A stretch of DNA of 64,000 bases. It comes from UBA2970 sp965221075. Lineage in GTDB: Bacteria > Verrucomicrobiota > Verrucomicrobiia > Limisphaerales > AAA164-E04. The DNA is taken from contig OZ244865.1 of NCBI GenBank assembly GCA_965221075.1, positions 2,108,001-2,172,000 on the forward strand, given 5' to 3'. Numbering within the stretch: the first letter of the stretch is position 1; the number at the start of each line of letters is the position of its first letter. A program made the position numbers and the translations under genes. The notes below the pieces were generated by a model that had not been told where the DNA came from, did not search any database, and saw only the letters and a program-made list of their open reading frames with translations. Below are positions 1-8,736 of the stretch, piece by piece.

Positions 1-1
1 G

Positions 2-172
2 CTGGAATCCGGGGGGATCCTGGTGGACCTGGAGGGGGAGCAGTCGCGCATCCTGGCCGCGGTGGTCCGGGACGGGGACGCCACCTGGTTCTACAAGCTG
101 ATGGGCGATCCCGGACTGGTCGGGGAGGAGAAGGAGGCCTTCAGGCTGTTCGTCGAGTCCGCAGCCCGCTGA
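2..172 (+). CDS. C-terminal end of a conserved hypothetical protein (partial)
   Basis: The window opens inside a reading frame of 56 codons that ends with TGA at 170-172. The visible residues include a D-A-T-W-F-Y-K-L-M-G-D-P segment followed by a charged helix. Similar TWF-K-L-G-D tails occur in conserved proteins encoded beside cytochrome c maturation genes in Planctomycetes and Verrucomicrobia; this is recollection of a family pattern, not a search. It ends 3 bases before the resB-like gene and is probably its operon partner. Function unknown. Confidence 0.6.
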   Translation: MESGGILVDLEGEQSRILAAVVRDGDATWFYKLMGDPGLVGEEKEAFRLFVESAAR

Positions 173-175
173 GAC

Positions 176-1333
176 ATGATGCTGCGCGTCCTCACCTCGC
201 TGCGACTGACCGTGGCCTGCCTGGCCTTCTCCATGGTGCTGGTGTTCATCGGCACCATCCGCCAGGTGGACGAAGGGCTCTACATCGCCCAGGACCGGTA
301 CTTCAAGAGCTTCCTGGTGTGGTGGAGCCCCAGCCCCGGCCTTTCGATCCCGGTCTTTCCCGGAGGCTACACCGTGGGCCTGGTGCTGCTGGCCAACCTT
401 CTGGCGGCCCACGCCAAGAGGTTCAAGCCGAGCCGCCGGAAGATCGGCATCTTCCTGATCCACTCGGGGCTGATCCTGCTGCTCCTGGGGCAGCTGTCCA
501 CCGACCTTCTCTCCAGGGAGAGCGCCTGGCGCTTCGAGGAAGGCGAGGTCAAGAACTACTCGGTGGACTTCCGCAAGAACGAGCTGGCGCTGGTCGAGAG
601 CCTCGGCGACAGGGACCGGATCCACTCGGTGCCCGAATCGATGCTGAGGAAGGGGGCCCTGATCAAGGATCCGGCCCTTCCCTACGGGATCCGGGTCCTG
701 GACTACTGGCCCAACGCCCGCCTCTACGAAAGGCCCGTGGAGGGCTCCCTGGACACCCGGGCCGACTCCGGCCCGGCCAGCCGGTACCAGGTGGAACCCC
801 TGCCTCCGGTCACCGAGATGGACCTGCGGGACAACCCCTGCGCGGTGGTCGAGCTGATCCACGGGGACCACCCGGCGGGAGCCTGGCTGGTGTCCACCCT
901 GCTCAAGCCCCAGACCGTCGAGCACGGGGACGCGAGCCTCGAGCTCTCCCTGCGCTACCGCCGCTACTACGAGCCCTTCACCCTCACCCTGCTCAAGGCC
1001 ACCCACGAGAAGTACCGGGGGACCGAGCGGCCCAAGAACTTCTCCAGCGAGGTGCTCATCCGCAATCCCGAGAGCGGCGAGAACCGGAAGGTGCTGATCT
1101 ACATGAACCACCCTCTGCGCTACCAGGGGCTGACCTTCTACCAGCACCAGATGGCGGCCGACGAGGCGATGCTGCAGCAGGGGATGGTCCCCACCTCGAC
1201 CCTCCAGGTGGTCCGCAACCCCGCATGGCTGACACCCTACCTGGCCTGCCTGCTGGTGGGAGCTGGACTCCTGATCCAGTTCTCCTACCACCTGTTCGGC
1301 TTCCTCAGGAAGCACAAGCCCGGAAAGCGATGA
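176..1333 (+). CDS. resB: ResB-like cytochrome c biogenesis protein
   Basis: This 385-residue membrane protein resembles ResB/Ccs1 of system II cytochrome c maturation, which with CcsA moves heme across the membrane and holds apocytochrome for ligation. An N-terminal hydrophobic helix at about residues 6-27 is followed by a second (about 60-80) and third (about 90-107), then a large periplasmic domain, and a last helix at about 355-375, which is the ResB topology. The start has two adjacent ATG codons (176 and 179). The stop overlaps the start of the ccsA-like gene (ATGA), so the two are translationally coupled. The protein is shorter than many ResB proteins. Confidence 0.85.
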   Translation: MMLRVLTSLRLTVACLAFSMVLVFIGTIRQVDEGLYIAQDRYFKSFLVWWSPSPGLSIPVFPGGYTVGLVLLANLLAAHAKRFKPSRRKIGIFLIHSGLILLLLGQLSTDLLSRESAWRFEEGEVKNYSVDFRKNELALVESLGDRDRIHSVPESMLRKGALIKDPALPYGIRVLDYWPNARLYERPVEGSLDTRADSGPASRYQVEPLPPVTEMDLRDNPCAVVELIHGDHPAGAWLVSTLLKPQTVEHGDASLELSLRYRRYYEPFTLTLLKATHEKYRGTERPKNFSSEVLIRNPESGENRKVLIYMNHPLRYQGLTFYQHQMAADEAMLQQGMVPTSTLQVVRNPAWLTPYLACLLVGAGLLIQFSYHLFGFLRKHKPGKR

Positions 1334-3327
1334 GCGACTCCCCCCCGAGCCCCCCTTCCCGGAAGGGGAGGGCCGTGCGGCTGGCACCCTGGATCCTGTT
1401 CGGACTGGCAGCCCTCTTCACCCTGAACGGGCTCAGGCCCCTGCGGGTGGAGACTGGGATGGACCACGCCGGGTTCGGCAGGCTCCCGGTGCTGCTCAGC
1501 GCCCGGGTCCAGCCGATGGACTCGGTGGGGATGAACGCCCTGCGGCAGATCCGAGGCACCCGCGAGGTCCCCCTGGAGGGCTTCGACACCAGCGGCCGGT
1601 GGGGCCGCCTGGAGGACATGAAGGAGGCCGGTCCGATGACCGCCCGGCGCTGGCACGACTTCGGCAGGCGACCCGAGAAGCTCAGCTCCACCCAGTGGCT
1701 GATGGAGGCGCTCATGCACCCCGCCAGGGCCAACCGCCGCTACATCTTCGCCGTCAACCACCCGGACCTGATCGCCGACCTGCAACTGGAGGACAGGGGG
1801 CTGGACCGCTCCGGGCTGCGCTTCTTCAGCTACGACGATCTCCACCCGCAGATCGAGAAGATCCAGACCCATGCGGAGAACGCCAACGAGAAGGCGGAGC
1901 TGCGCGGCGCCTTCGAGCGGGCGGCGGTCAAGCTGAGCCATTCCATGCTCGTCTACATGCGGCTGCAGAACAGCCTGTCGCCGCAGGACACGACCGACTT
2001 CGCCGCCGAGATCGAAGGCTACCTGGAGAGCATTCCTCCGGGCCTGGAGGCCATCCACAGCAGCGAGGCGGGAGAGGATCACGACAAGCAGGCGTTCGAC
2101 GCGCTGTTGCGAGATCTGGAACGCTACGACATCGCCAGCCGCTTCGCCTACCCCCTCCTGATCCCGCCCGAGGATCCACAGAACGATCGCGACGCCTGGG
2201 CTTCGCCGGGAGCCAGCCTGATTGACGCGGTGCACACACGGATCCTGCCCTCCGCGCTGCTCAACTACGCCGAGATGAGCTCGGCCTACGCAGCGGGGGA
2301 TGCAGAGCGCTTCAACCAGGCGCTGGCGCGGCAGCAGGAGCTGCTGGACCGTGATTTCTCCCTGGAGACGGGCAAGGCCGAGGCCGAGTTCGCCTTCAAC
2401 CAGTTCTCGCCCTTCTCCCGGAGCATTGGGCTCTACCTGATCGCCTTCCTGCTGGCCTGCCTCTCCTGGTTCGGGATCTCCTGGCTCAACCGCACCGCCA
2501 CCCTCCTGACGGCGCTGGCGGCCCTGGTGCACACCGGGGGCCTGATCACCCGGATGGTCCTGGAGGGGCGCCCCCCGGTCACCAACCTCTACTCATCGGC
2601 CATCTTCGTCGGTTGGGGGGCGGTGATCCTGGGCCTGGTCCTGGAGCGCCTGTACCGGGACGGAGTGGGCAACGTGATCGCCGGAGCGGTGGGAGTCGTG
2701 ACCCTGATCATCGCCCACAACCTCTCCATGGGAGGCGACACCATGGAGATGATGCAGGCAGTGCTCGACACCAACTTCTGGCTGGCCACCCACGTGGTGA
2801 TCATCACCCTGGGCTACTCGGCCACCTTCGTGGCCGGATTCCTGGCGCTGGTCTACATCGTGCGGGGGCTGCTCACCACCACCCTCACCCCTGCCTCGGC
2901 CAGGGCCATGGGGCGGATGGTCTACGGGACCATCTGCTTCGCCACCCTGTTCAGCTTCGTGGGCACCATCCTGGGCGGCATCTGGGCGGACCAGTCCTGG
3001 GGAAGGTTCTGGGGCTGGGATCCCAAGGAGAACGGCGCCCTGCTGATCGTGATCTGGAACGCGCTGATCCTGCACTGCCGCTGGGGAGGGATGATCCGGG
3101 AGCGGGGACTGATGATCCTGGCGGTGTTCGGGAACGTGGTCACCGCCTTCTCCTGGTTCGGGGTCAACCTCCTGGCCATAGGGCTCCACTCCTACGGCTT
3201 CATGGACGGCTCGGCCAAGTGGATCCTCTACTTCACCCTCTCGCAGCTGGCGGCGATCCTGGCGGCCAACCTTCCGCTCCGCTACTGGATGAGCTCCGGA
3301 GCCGGCAGGGCCGGGAAGGCGGCCTAG
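1330..3327 (+). CDS. ccsA: CcsA/CcmF-like cytochrome c assembly protein
   Basis: This 665-residue protein is the heme-handling partner of ResB in system II cytochrome c maturation. The C-terminal third holds the multi-helix CcsA core with the diagnostic tryptophan-rich WWD motif (W-G-R-F-W-G-W-D-P-K-E-N), and histidines expected to ligate heme in HSYGF and LATHVV. The N-terminal ~350 residues after one membrane helix are a hydrophilic domain not found in minimal CcsA, an arrangement seen in the large fused CcsA-type proteins of Bacteroidetes and PVC bacteria. The start ATG at 1330 overlaps the resB stop. A long reading frame that begins further upstream in this frame is only an overlap with resB. 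Confidence 0.85.
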   Translation: MSDSPPSPPSRKGRAVRLAPWILFGLAALFTLNGLRPLRVETGMDHAGFGRLPVLLSARVQPMDSVGMNALRQIRGTREVPLEGFDTSGRWGRLEDMKEAGPMTARRWHDFGRRPEKLSSTQWLMEALMHPARANRRYIFAVNHPDLIADLQLEDRGLDRSGLRFFSYDDLHPQIEKIQTHAENANEKAELRGAFERAAVKLSHSMLVYMRLQNSLSPQDTTDFAAEIEGYLESIPPGLEAIHSSEAGEDHDKQAFDALLRDLERYDIASRFAYPLLIPPEDPQNDRDAWASPGASLIDAVHTRILPSALLNYAEMSSAYAAGDAERFNQALARQQELLDRDFSLETGKAEAEFAFNQFSPFSRSIGLYLIAFLLACLSWFGISWLNRTATLLTALAALVHTGGLITRMVLEGRPPVTNLYSSAIFVGWGAVILGLVLERLYRDGVGNVIAGAVGVVTLIIAHNLSMGGDTMEMMQAVLDTNFWLATHVVIITLGYSATFVAGFLALVYIVRGLLTTTLTPASARAMGRMVYGTICFATLFSFVGTILGGIWADQSWGRFWGWDPKENGALLIVIWNALILHCRWGGMIRERGLMILAVFGNVVTAFSWFGVNLLAIGLHSYGFMDGSAKWILYFTLSQLAAILAANLPLRYWMSSGAGRAGKAA

Positions 3328-3346
3328 CCGCGCGGGACGGGGGGAT

Positions 3347-3422
3347 TGGCGACCCGTACGGGAATCGAACCCGTGTTACCGCCGTGAAAGGGCGGTGTCC
3401 TGGACCGCTAGACGAACGGGTC
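3347..3422 (-). tRNA. tRNA-Glu (anticodon TTC)
   Basis: On the minus strand the 7-bp acceptor pair GACCCGT/ACGGGTC, the anticodon stem CCGCC/GGCGG around loop CTTTCAC, and a T-arm ACGGG-TTCGATT-CCCGT fold into a complete tRNA. The anticodon TTC reads glutamate codons. The CCA end is encoded (3347-3349). It lies about 170 bp downstream of a second tRNA on the same strand and probably shares its promoter. Confidence 0.95.
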
Positions 3423-3591
3423 GCTCCAGGAGCGCGGGGATGGTAGGGGCAGGCTCTTCCCCTGTCACTCCATTTCCGCCTCCAGACTCCTCCGGAACCG
3501 GCAGGCGCCCCCTGCCCTGCTGGGATCGGGCCGGAGCTCGGGAGGAGGAAACCCGCAGTCCGGCCAGAATGTCGCGTCCGGAGGCTTCCGT

Positions 3592-3667
3592 TGGTGGGCC
3601 CAGAGGGGTTCGAACCCCCGACCAAACGATTATGAGTCGTCTGCTCTAACCACTGAGCTATGGGCCC
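3592..3667 (-). tRNA. tRNA with CAT anticodon, probably tRNA-Ile2 (lysidine type)
   Basis: Acceptor GGGCCCA/TGGGCCC, D-arm AGCTCAGTGGTTAGAGC, anticodon stem GACGA/TCGTT around loop CTCATAA and T-loop TTCGAAC give a full cloverleaf with encoded CCA. The anticodon is CAT. The D-arm and the stretch around the anticodon closely resemble E. coli ileX, whose C34 is converted to lysidine, more than elongator tRNA-Met. The identity (Ile2 or elongator Met) is therefore inferred and should be tested against the other CAT tRNAs of the genome. Confidence 0.9.
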
Positions 3668-3684
3668 CTCCGGTACGAGGCGTC

Positions 3685-3713
3685 AGTATCCAACACGAGG
3701 CGCTTCCGGGCAA
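3685..3713 (-). promoter_or_regulatory. Candidate sigma70 promoter for the two tRNAs
   Basis: Read on the minus strand, TTGCCC (3708-3713) and GATACT (3685-3690) are separated by exactly 17 bp and sit about 18 bp upstream of the CAT tRNA. Each box matches four of six consensus bases. This is a pattern match only. Confidence 0.45.
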
Positions 3714-3802
3714 GCGGCAATCCCCGGGCCGGGGCCGGCCAAATGAACACGCCCCTTGTTCCTGCCGCTGCGCGTGGATAGCTTTGGCGGCTCGCCTCCG
3801 GA

Positions 3803-5359
3803 ATGCCGACCGAGCCCACAGAAGGGAGCCAGCCGCTGCTCCGGGCGCAGGGCGTCAGCAAGCGGTTCCCGGGGGTGCAGGCCCTGGACCGGGTCGACTT
3901 CGACATCCGCCCGGGGGAGCTCCACGCGCTGCTGGGAGAGAACGGGGCCGGAAAGTCGACCCTGATGGGGATCCTGGCCGGCGTCTTCCCTCCCGACTCC
4001 GGATCCCTGCTCCTGGACGGAAGGCCCGCCTGCCTCCGCAGCCCCCGGGACGCGCAGGAGAAGGGCATCGCGATCATCTATCAGGAGCTCAGCCTGATCC
4101 CCCAGCTCTCGGTGGCCGAGAACATCTTCCTGGGACGAGAGCCGCTCACCATCCTGCGCACCATCGACTACCGGAGGATGCACCGCCAGGCCGCCGGGAT
4201 CCTCGAGAGGCTGGAATGCGGAATCGACACTGCCACCCCCGTCGGGCGGCTGCGCGTCGGCCAGCAGCAGGTGATCGAGATCGCGAGGGCCCTGGCCCTC
4301 AGCTCCCGCATCGTCATCATGGACGAGCCCACCTCGGCCCTCTCCGACCAGGAAGCGAGGGTCCTCTTCTCGCTGATCGCCCGGCTCAAGGAGCAGGGCG
4401 CCGGCATCGCGTACATCACCCACAAGCTGGAGGAGCTCTTCGAGATCGCCGACCGGGTCACCGTCCTGCGCGACGGACGGCGGATCGGCACCCGCTCCCT
4501 GCGGGATCTGGACCGCAACGCCATGATCGGGATGATGGTGGGAAGGGACCTCTCGGATCTGTTCCGCAGGTCGGCCTCGATCCGCGAGGGGGCCGCCCTG
4601 CGCGTTCGCTCCCTGGGCCTGCGCCGCAGCCGCTCCTCGAAGCGCTACCTGTTCCGGAACGTGGACCTGGAGGTCCGCCGCGGCGAGGTGGTGGGCGTCT
4701 TCGGGCTGATGGGCTCGGGGCGCACCGAACTGCTCGAGGCCATCTTCGGGCTCCACCCGGGGCGGGTCGAAGGGCGCCTGGAGCTGGAGGGCCGGCCGGT
4801 CCGGATCCGCTCTCCCCGGGACGCCATCGCCTCGGGGATCGTGATGGCTCCCGAGGACCGCAAGGAGCTGGGGCTGATCCTCAAGATGGACGTCGTCTCC
4901 AACGCCAGCCTCGCCTCGCTCTCCCAGTGCTCCATCCTGGGGTGGATCCTCGGGCGCAGGGAGCGGAGGCAGGTGGGCGGATACGTCCGCCGGCTCGGCA
5001 TCCGCACCCCCTCGCTGCGCCAGCCGATCCGCGATCTGAGCGGGGGGAACCAGCAGAAGGTGGTGCTGGCCAAGTGGCTCTCCACCCGTCCCAGGGTCCT
5101 GCTGCTCGACGAGCCCACCCGGGGGATCGACATCAACGCCAAGCGTGAGATCTACGGGCTGGTCGACGAGCTGGCCCGCTCGGGGCTGGCGGTCCTGATG
5201 GTCTCCTCGGAGCTGCCCGAGATCCTGGCCCTCTCCGACCGGATCGTGGTGTTCTGCGAGGGAGCCAGGACCGCGGAGCTGGACGGCGCCGGAGCCACCG
5301 AGGAAGCGATCATGGAGGCGGCCCTGCCCCGGGGGAGGCCCGGCCTAACCGGGAGTTGA
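3803..5359 (+). CDS. RbsA/MglA-type sugar ABC transporter ATPase
   Basis: This 518-residue protein has the tandem ATPase layout of ribose/galactose-type importers. Domain 1 has Walker A GENGAGKS (residues 45-52), a signature region L-R-V-G-Q-Q-Q and Walker B IVIMDEPTSAL. Domain 2 has a degenerate P-loop (G-L-M-G-S-G-R-T-E), which is normal for RbsA, an LSGGNQQK signature and Walker B LLLDEPTRGID. It would power uptake of a monosaccharide or nucleoside through a membrane permease dimer. No permease or substrate-binding gene lies beside it: tRNAs are upstream on the other strand and a ThuA-like gene follows. Substrate cannot be inferred. Confidence 0.9.
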   Translation: MPTEPTEGSQPLLRAQGVSKRFPGVQALDRVDFDIRPGELHALLGENGAGKSTLMGILAGVFPPDSGSLLLDGRPACLRSPRDAQEKGIAIIYQELSLIPQLSVAENIFLGREPLTILRTIDYRRMHRQAAGILERLECGIDTATPVGRLRVGQQQVIEIARALALSSRIVIMDEPTSALSDQEARVLFSLIARLKEQGAGIAYITHKLEELFEIADRVTVLRDGRRIGTRSLRDLDRNAMIGMMVGRDLSDLFRRSASIREGAALRVRSLGLRRSRSSKRYLFRNVDLEVRRGEVVGVFGLMGSGRTELLEAIFGLHPGRVEGRLELEGRPVRIRSPRDAIASGIVMAPEDRKELGLILKMDVVSNASLASLSQCSILGWILGRRERRQVGGYVRRLGIRTPSLRQPIRDLSGGNQQKVVLAKWLSTRPRVLLLDEPTRGIDINAKREIYGLVDELARSGLAVLMVSSELPEILALSDRIVVFCEGARTAELDGAGATEEAIMEAALPRGRPGLTGS

Positions 5360-5399
5360 TCTTTCATCCCCTCCGGTCCAGGCTGGGCCCGCTCCCGAC

Positions 5400-6395
5400 A
5401 TGAGAACACCGCGCATCCTCCCCGCCCTGGCCCTGCTGCTCTCCCCTCTGGCCTCCCTCTGCGACGACTGGGTGTCCTACCCCGGCGCCGAGGGGCCGGG
5501 CAAGGGGAAGCACATCATCTTCCTGACCGGCGACGAGGAGTACCGCTCCGAGGAGGGCATGCCGATGCTGGCCAGGATCCTGTCGCAGCGCCACGGATTC
5601 GACTGCACCGTGCTCTTCGCCATCGACCCCGAGACAGGCGAGATCGATCCCGACAACCAGACCAGCCTGCCCGGATACCACCTGATACCCGCCGCCGACC
5701 TGATGGTGCTCTTCTACCGGTTCCGGGAGCCCGGCGCCGAGCAGATGGAGATATTCGAGGAGTACCTCGAGTCGGGCAAGCCGATCGTCGGGCTGAGGAC
5801 CTCCACCCATGCCTTCAACATGAAGCGGGACCGGGAAGGGCGCTTCGCCCGCTACGACTTCCGCTCCAGCGAGTGGACCGGAGGCTTCGGCCAGCAGGTC
5901 CTGGGAGAGACCTGGATCAACCACCACGGCCGACACGGACGCGAGGCCACCCGGGGGCTGGTCAACGGCATGCACCGGAACCACCCGGTCCTGCGGGGCG
6001 TCGTCGACGTGTTCGGACCCTCGGACGTCTACGGAGTGCGCAACCTGGATCCCCAGGCAGAGGTGCTCCTGTGGGGAGCCACCCTGACCGGCATGGATCC
6101 GGAGGATCCGATCCGCTTCGACAAGTCGCTCATGCCGCTGGCCTGGATCCGGAGCTACACCGGCAGGAGCGGGAACGCCAGCAGGATCTTCTGCACCACC
6201 ATGGGAGCCTCGGTGGATCTGGAGAGCGAGGGCCTGCGCCGCCTGCTGGTCAACGCCTGCTACTGGGGACTGGAGATGGAGGACGAGATCGGCCCCGAGA
6301 GCCAGGTGGACTATGTCGGCAGCTACCAGCCCACCTTCTACGGCTTCGGAACCTACAAGAAGGGGGTCAAGCCCTCGGACCACGCCCTTAAGTAG
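5400..6395 (+). CDS. Secreted ThuA-like domain protein
   Basis: The 331-residue product begins with a signal peptide (about residues 1-21, hydrophobic L/A/P-rich core, then C-D-D). The rest resembles the ThuA (trehalose-utilisation-like) glutamine-amidotransferase-like fold common in PVC sugar-degradation loci: an L-T-G-D-E-E-Y start, a central D-L-M-V-L-F-Y-R-F strand, a P-I-V-G-L-R-T-S-T-H-A-F segment and a late H-P-V-L-R-G-V segment. Enzymatic function of this family is not settled. It lies 40 bp after the sugar ABC ATPase on the same strand, which hints at a carbohydrate role. Confidence 0.75.
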   Translation: MRTPRILPALALLLSPLASLCDDWVSYPGAEGPGKGKHIIFLTGDEEYRSEEGMPMLARILSQRHGFDCTVLFAIDPETGEIDPDNQTSLPGYHLIPAADLMVLFYRFREPGAEQMEIFEEYLESGKPIVGLRTSTHAFNMKRDREGRFARYDFRSSEWTGGFGQQVLGETWINHHGRHGREATRGLVNGMHRNHPVLRGVVDVFGPSDVYGVRNLDPQAEVLLWGATLTGMDPEDPIRFDKSLMPLAWIRSYTGRSGNASRIFCTTMGASVDLESEGLRRLLVNACYWGLEMEDEIGPESQVDYVGSYQPTFYGFGTYKKGVKPSDHALK

Positions 6396-6431
6396 GAGCC
6401 GCGGACGGCTCCGAGCGCCGCCAGGCGGCGC
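6395..6431 (+). terminator. Tandem GC-rich hairpins after the ThuA-like gene
   Basis: Immediately after the stop, GGAGCCG (6395-6401) pairs perfectly with CGGCTCC (6406-6412), and GCGCCGC (6415-6421) pairs with GCGGCGC (6425-6431). Two adjacent 7-bp stems at a gene end could stop transcription or protect the 3' end, but no T-tract follows, so an intrinsic terminator is not proven. Confidence 0.35.
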
Positions 6432-6639
6432 CCGGGAAGGAGCCCTTCCCGCCTTCGATCCCCGCTTCCTGGAGCCGGCCGGACGCAGCCGCCCCTGGCG
6501 CGGCGCAGCGCCGGATCACGGGCAGGCTTTCCGTGCCGATGGGCGAGCGGAACGGCTGCTGTTCTCCTCCCCGGTGGCCGAGGATAGGATCACGCTCTCC
6601 CCGTGGCGGGCTGCCGTGGCCCGAAGAGGAAGGGATGCG

Positions 6640-6972
6640 ATGCATGGAAGGAAGACGAGGGTCCTGGCCAAGAAGTACCTGGACCAGGGGCTTTCGAAGG
6701 TGGCGGTGTCGAGGAGGCTGGGGGTCCACCGGCGTACGCTCCACCGCTGGATCAATCTCGAGCAGTGGCAGCGGAGCCCCGAGGAGACGGCCCGGTACGG
6801 GCCCAGGCCTCACCGGGCGCACAAGCTGGACGCGTACAAGGGGATCATCGATGCGATTCTTGCGGCTCGCCCGGAGACAAGCGCCCGGAAGCTGCACGAA
6901 GAGGTGCGCAAGGCGGGCTATGCGGGAGGGTACGGACGGGTGCGCGATCACGTGAGAAGCATCAGGGCGTAG
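6640..6972 (+). pseudogene. IS21-family transposase (IstA) N-terminal remnant
   Basis: The 110-residue frame begins with a helix-turn-helix (G-L-S-K-V-A-V-S-R-R-L-G-V-H-R-R-T-L-H-R-W) and continues with the K-L-D-A-Y-K-x-I-I and A-G-Y-x-G-G-Y-G-R-V-R-D-H-V-R patterns of the IstA N-terminus. A complete IstA is far longer and carries a DDE integrase core, which is missing here, as is the IstB helper ATPase. It is a 5' fragment of a decayed insertion. Confidence 0.7.
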
Positions 6973-7787
6973 GGAAAGAGGCGATCCTGGGACGGCATGC
7001 GCCAGGCGCCTCCAGGACCGCTGGGCGGGCAGGATGCGCGGCCTTGGCAGGCGTCGTGCTCTCCGGAGAGCTCCAGTGCGGACGCCTGGGCTGCCAGGAC
7101 TGCCAGGGCTCCGGCTCCAGCCGGAACAGGCTGCGGAAGCCTCCTGGAGCGGCGGAGGAATGCCCCTCGCCTTCCTCCAAGGACCGCCCGGGAAAAGCTC
7201 CTGGGCCGGATTCGGCCGGGAGCGGCGCCGGGCGGTCGATCGTTCCTGGAAACCGCCCGCGGCAAGAAGGCCTCCAGGGCGCAAGTCCATGGCCGGACGC
7301 CGGACACGCGCGCGCCTCCCGGATCCCGACTGCCACCTTGACACCGGCTGGGGGAACCAAAAGCATCCCCCCATGCAGCCTCGGCGCCGAACCGCGACTG
7401 CCGGATCGGGGCCGCGATGACGGATGGACTGTACAACGCCGCCATTTCCGAAGCCGTGGACCCGTCCGCTGCCGGACCGGGAGCCGCCAGGGCGATCCCG
7501 TCCTTTCCCCTTCCACCCGTGACGTCCGATCGCCTGCCGGGCGGCTCCGGACAGGACGTATCCGGGCACCGGGATCCTGGATGCCGGAACGGGACAGGCC
7601 CCCGGCCCCGCCCAGGCCGGAATCCGGGCTCGGGCCGGCCGCATCGCCCGGCCGTCCGTACTTCTCCATCTGGCCCCCGCCCTCCGTTTCGGGAGGCGGG
7701 GGATCCAGGATCCGGCGGCGGCCGCCCTGGCCGGGAAGCCGGGCTCTCCAGGGCGAGGCAGGAACGTCCGGGGAGGCTGCGGTTCCA
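6973..7787 (+). other. 815-bp stretch without a recognisable gene
   Basis: Only overlapping shadow frames of high-GC sequence cover this stretch, and none resembles a known protein. It follows the IS21 remnant, so it may be decayed insertion DNA. It contains one strong hairpin (7674-7702), described separately. Confidence 0.5.
7674..7702. repeat. Strong inverted repeat
   Basis: CCCCCGCC (7674-7681) pairs with GGCGGGGG (7695-7702), and TCC/GGA pairs inside it around loop GTTTCG with one bulged C. It sits about 85-115 bp before the FolP-like gene. There is no adjacent T-tract; it may be a regulatory or intergenic structural element. Confidence 0.5.
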
Positions 7788-7820
7788 TTGAGCTCCCTGG
7801 GAAGGAGGCTGCTGGACCGG

Positions 7821-8705
7821 ATGGCCCGGGCGCACGCCCTGGCGGTCCGGGATCCGGCCAGAAGGCGCTTCGAGGCCGGAGGAGTCTCCTTCGGCGGGGA
7901 GCCCCGGATCATGGGAGTGGTCAACCTGTCGGCGCAGTCCTGGTACCGGGAGAGCGTGTGCCTGTCCCTGGAGGCAGCCCACCGCCGCGGGGCGGTGCTG
8001 GCGGCGCAGGGGGCCGACCTGGTGGACGTGGGAGCGGAGTCGACCCTCTCCCACACCCCCGGCGCCGGCGCAGGGGAGCAGGTGCGTTTGCTGGTCCCCG
8101 TGGTCCGCAGGCTGGTCCGGGAGGGCATTCCGGTCTCGGCGGAGACCTACCTGCCCCAGGTGGCCCAGGCGGCTCTGGAGGCGGGCGCCTCGGTGATCAA
8201 CATGACCGGCATCGAACGGAGCCGGGAGATCTACTCCCTGGCGGCAGGCTTCGGGGCGGCGGTGATCGTCTCCTACGTGCAGGGCCCCAACGCCAGGTCG
8301 GTCGATCGCCTGGAGTTCGAGGGGGATCCGGCGCAGGCCGTCGGGGAGTGGTTCGCCGGGGAGGTGGCCAGGGCGCGGGAGTCCTCGCTCGAGCGGATCG
8401 TCCTGGACCCGGGCCTGGGATACTACTACCGGAACCTGGCCGACGGCAGGAAGCGGGTGGCCTGGCAGATGGAGATGCTGCTGGAGGCCTCGAGGATTAG
8501 GTGCGGGGGCTGGCCCGTCTGCAGCGCCCTGCCCCACGCCTTCGAGTTCTTCGGGGAGGAGGTGCGGACCGCCGAGCCCTTCTTCGCGGTGCTGGCGGCG
8601 ATGGGCGGAACCGATCTGTTCCGCACCCACGAGGTGTCCCGGGTGCGGGCGGTGCTCGACACCCTCGGATGCCTGGCCGGAGCGGACGCTCCGCCGTCCG
8701 GTTGA
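7821..8705 (+). CDS. Dihydropteroate synthase-like pterin-binding domain protein
   Basis: The 294-residue protein follows the FolP barrel order: M-G-V-V-N-L (strand 1), A-D-L-V-D-V-G-A-E-S-T, V-I-N-M-T-G and V-L-D-P-G-L-G-Y. These match the pterin-binding positions of dihydropteroate synthase. It is atypical: the T-P-D-S-F loop is A-Q-S-W-Y, the R-P-G after EST is missing, and the lysine and S-R-K segments of canonical enzymes are not evident. It may therefore be a pterin-binding methyltransferase-like or divergent enzyme rather than the folate enzyme. ATG at 7821 follows GGAAGGAGG; an in-frame TTG at 7788 after GGGAGG is an alternative start. Confidence 0.65.
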   Translation: MARAHALAVRDPARRRFEAGGVSFGGEPRIMGVVNLSAQSWYRESVCLSLEAAHRRGAVLAAQGADLVDVGAESTLSHTPGAGAGEQVRLLVPVVRRLVREGIPVSAETYLPQVAQAALEAGASVINMTGIERSREIYSLAAGFGAAVIVSYVQGPNARSVDRLEFEGDPAQAVGEWFAGEVARARESSLERIVLDPGLGYYYRNLADGRKRVAWQMEMLLEASRIRCGGWPVCSALPHAFEFFGEEVRTAEPFFAVLAAMGGTDLFRTHEVSRVRAVLDTLGCLAGADAPPSG

Positions 8706-8736
8706 CGCGACCAGGCCAAGAGGGCAGGATCGGGGA

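Noticed and set aside
319..1329. N-terminal extension of the CcsA-like protein into resB
   Set aside because: The added residues are the out-of-frame shadow of resB; the ATG at 1330 overlaps the resB stop in the normal coupled way.
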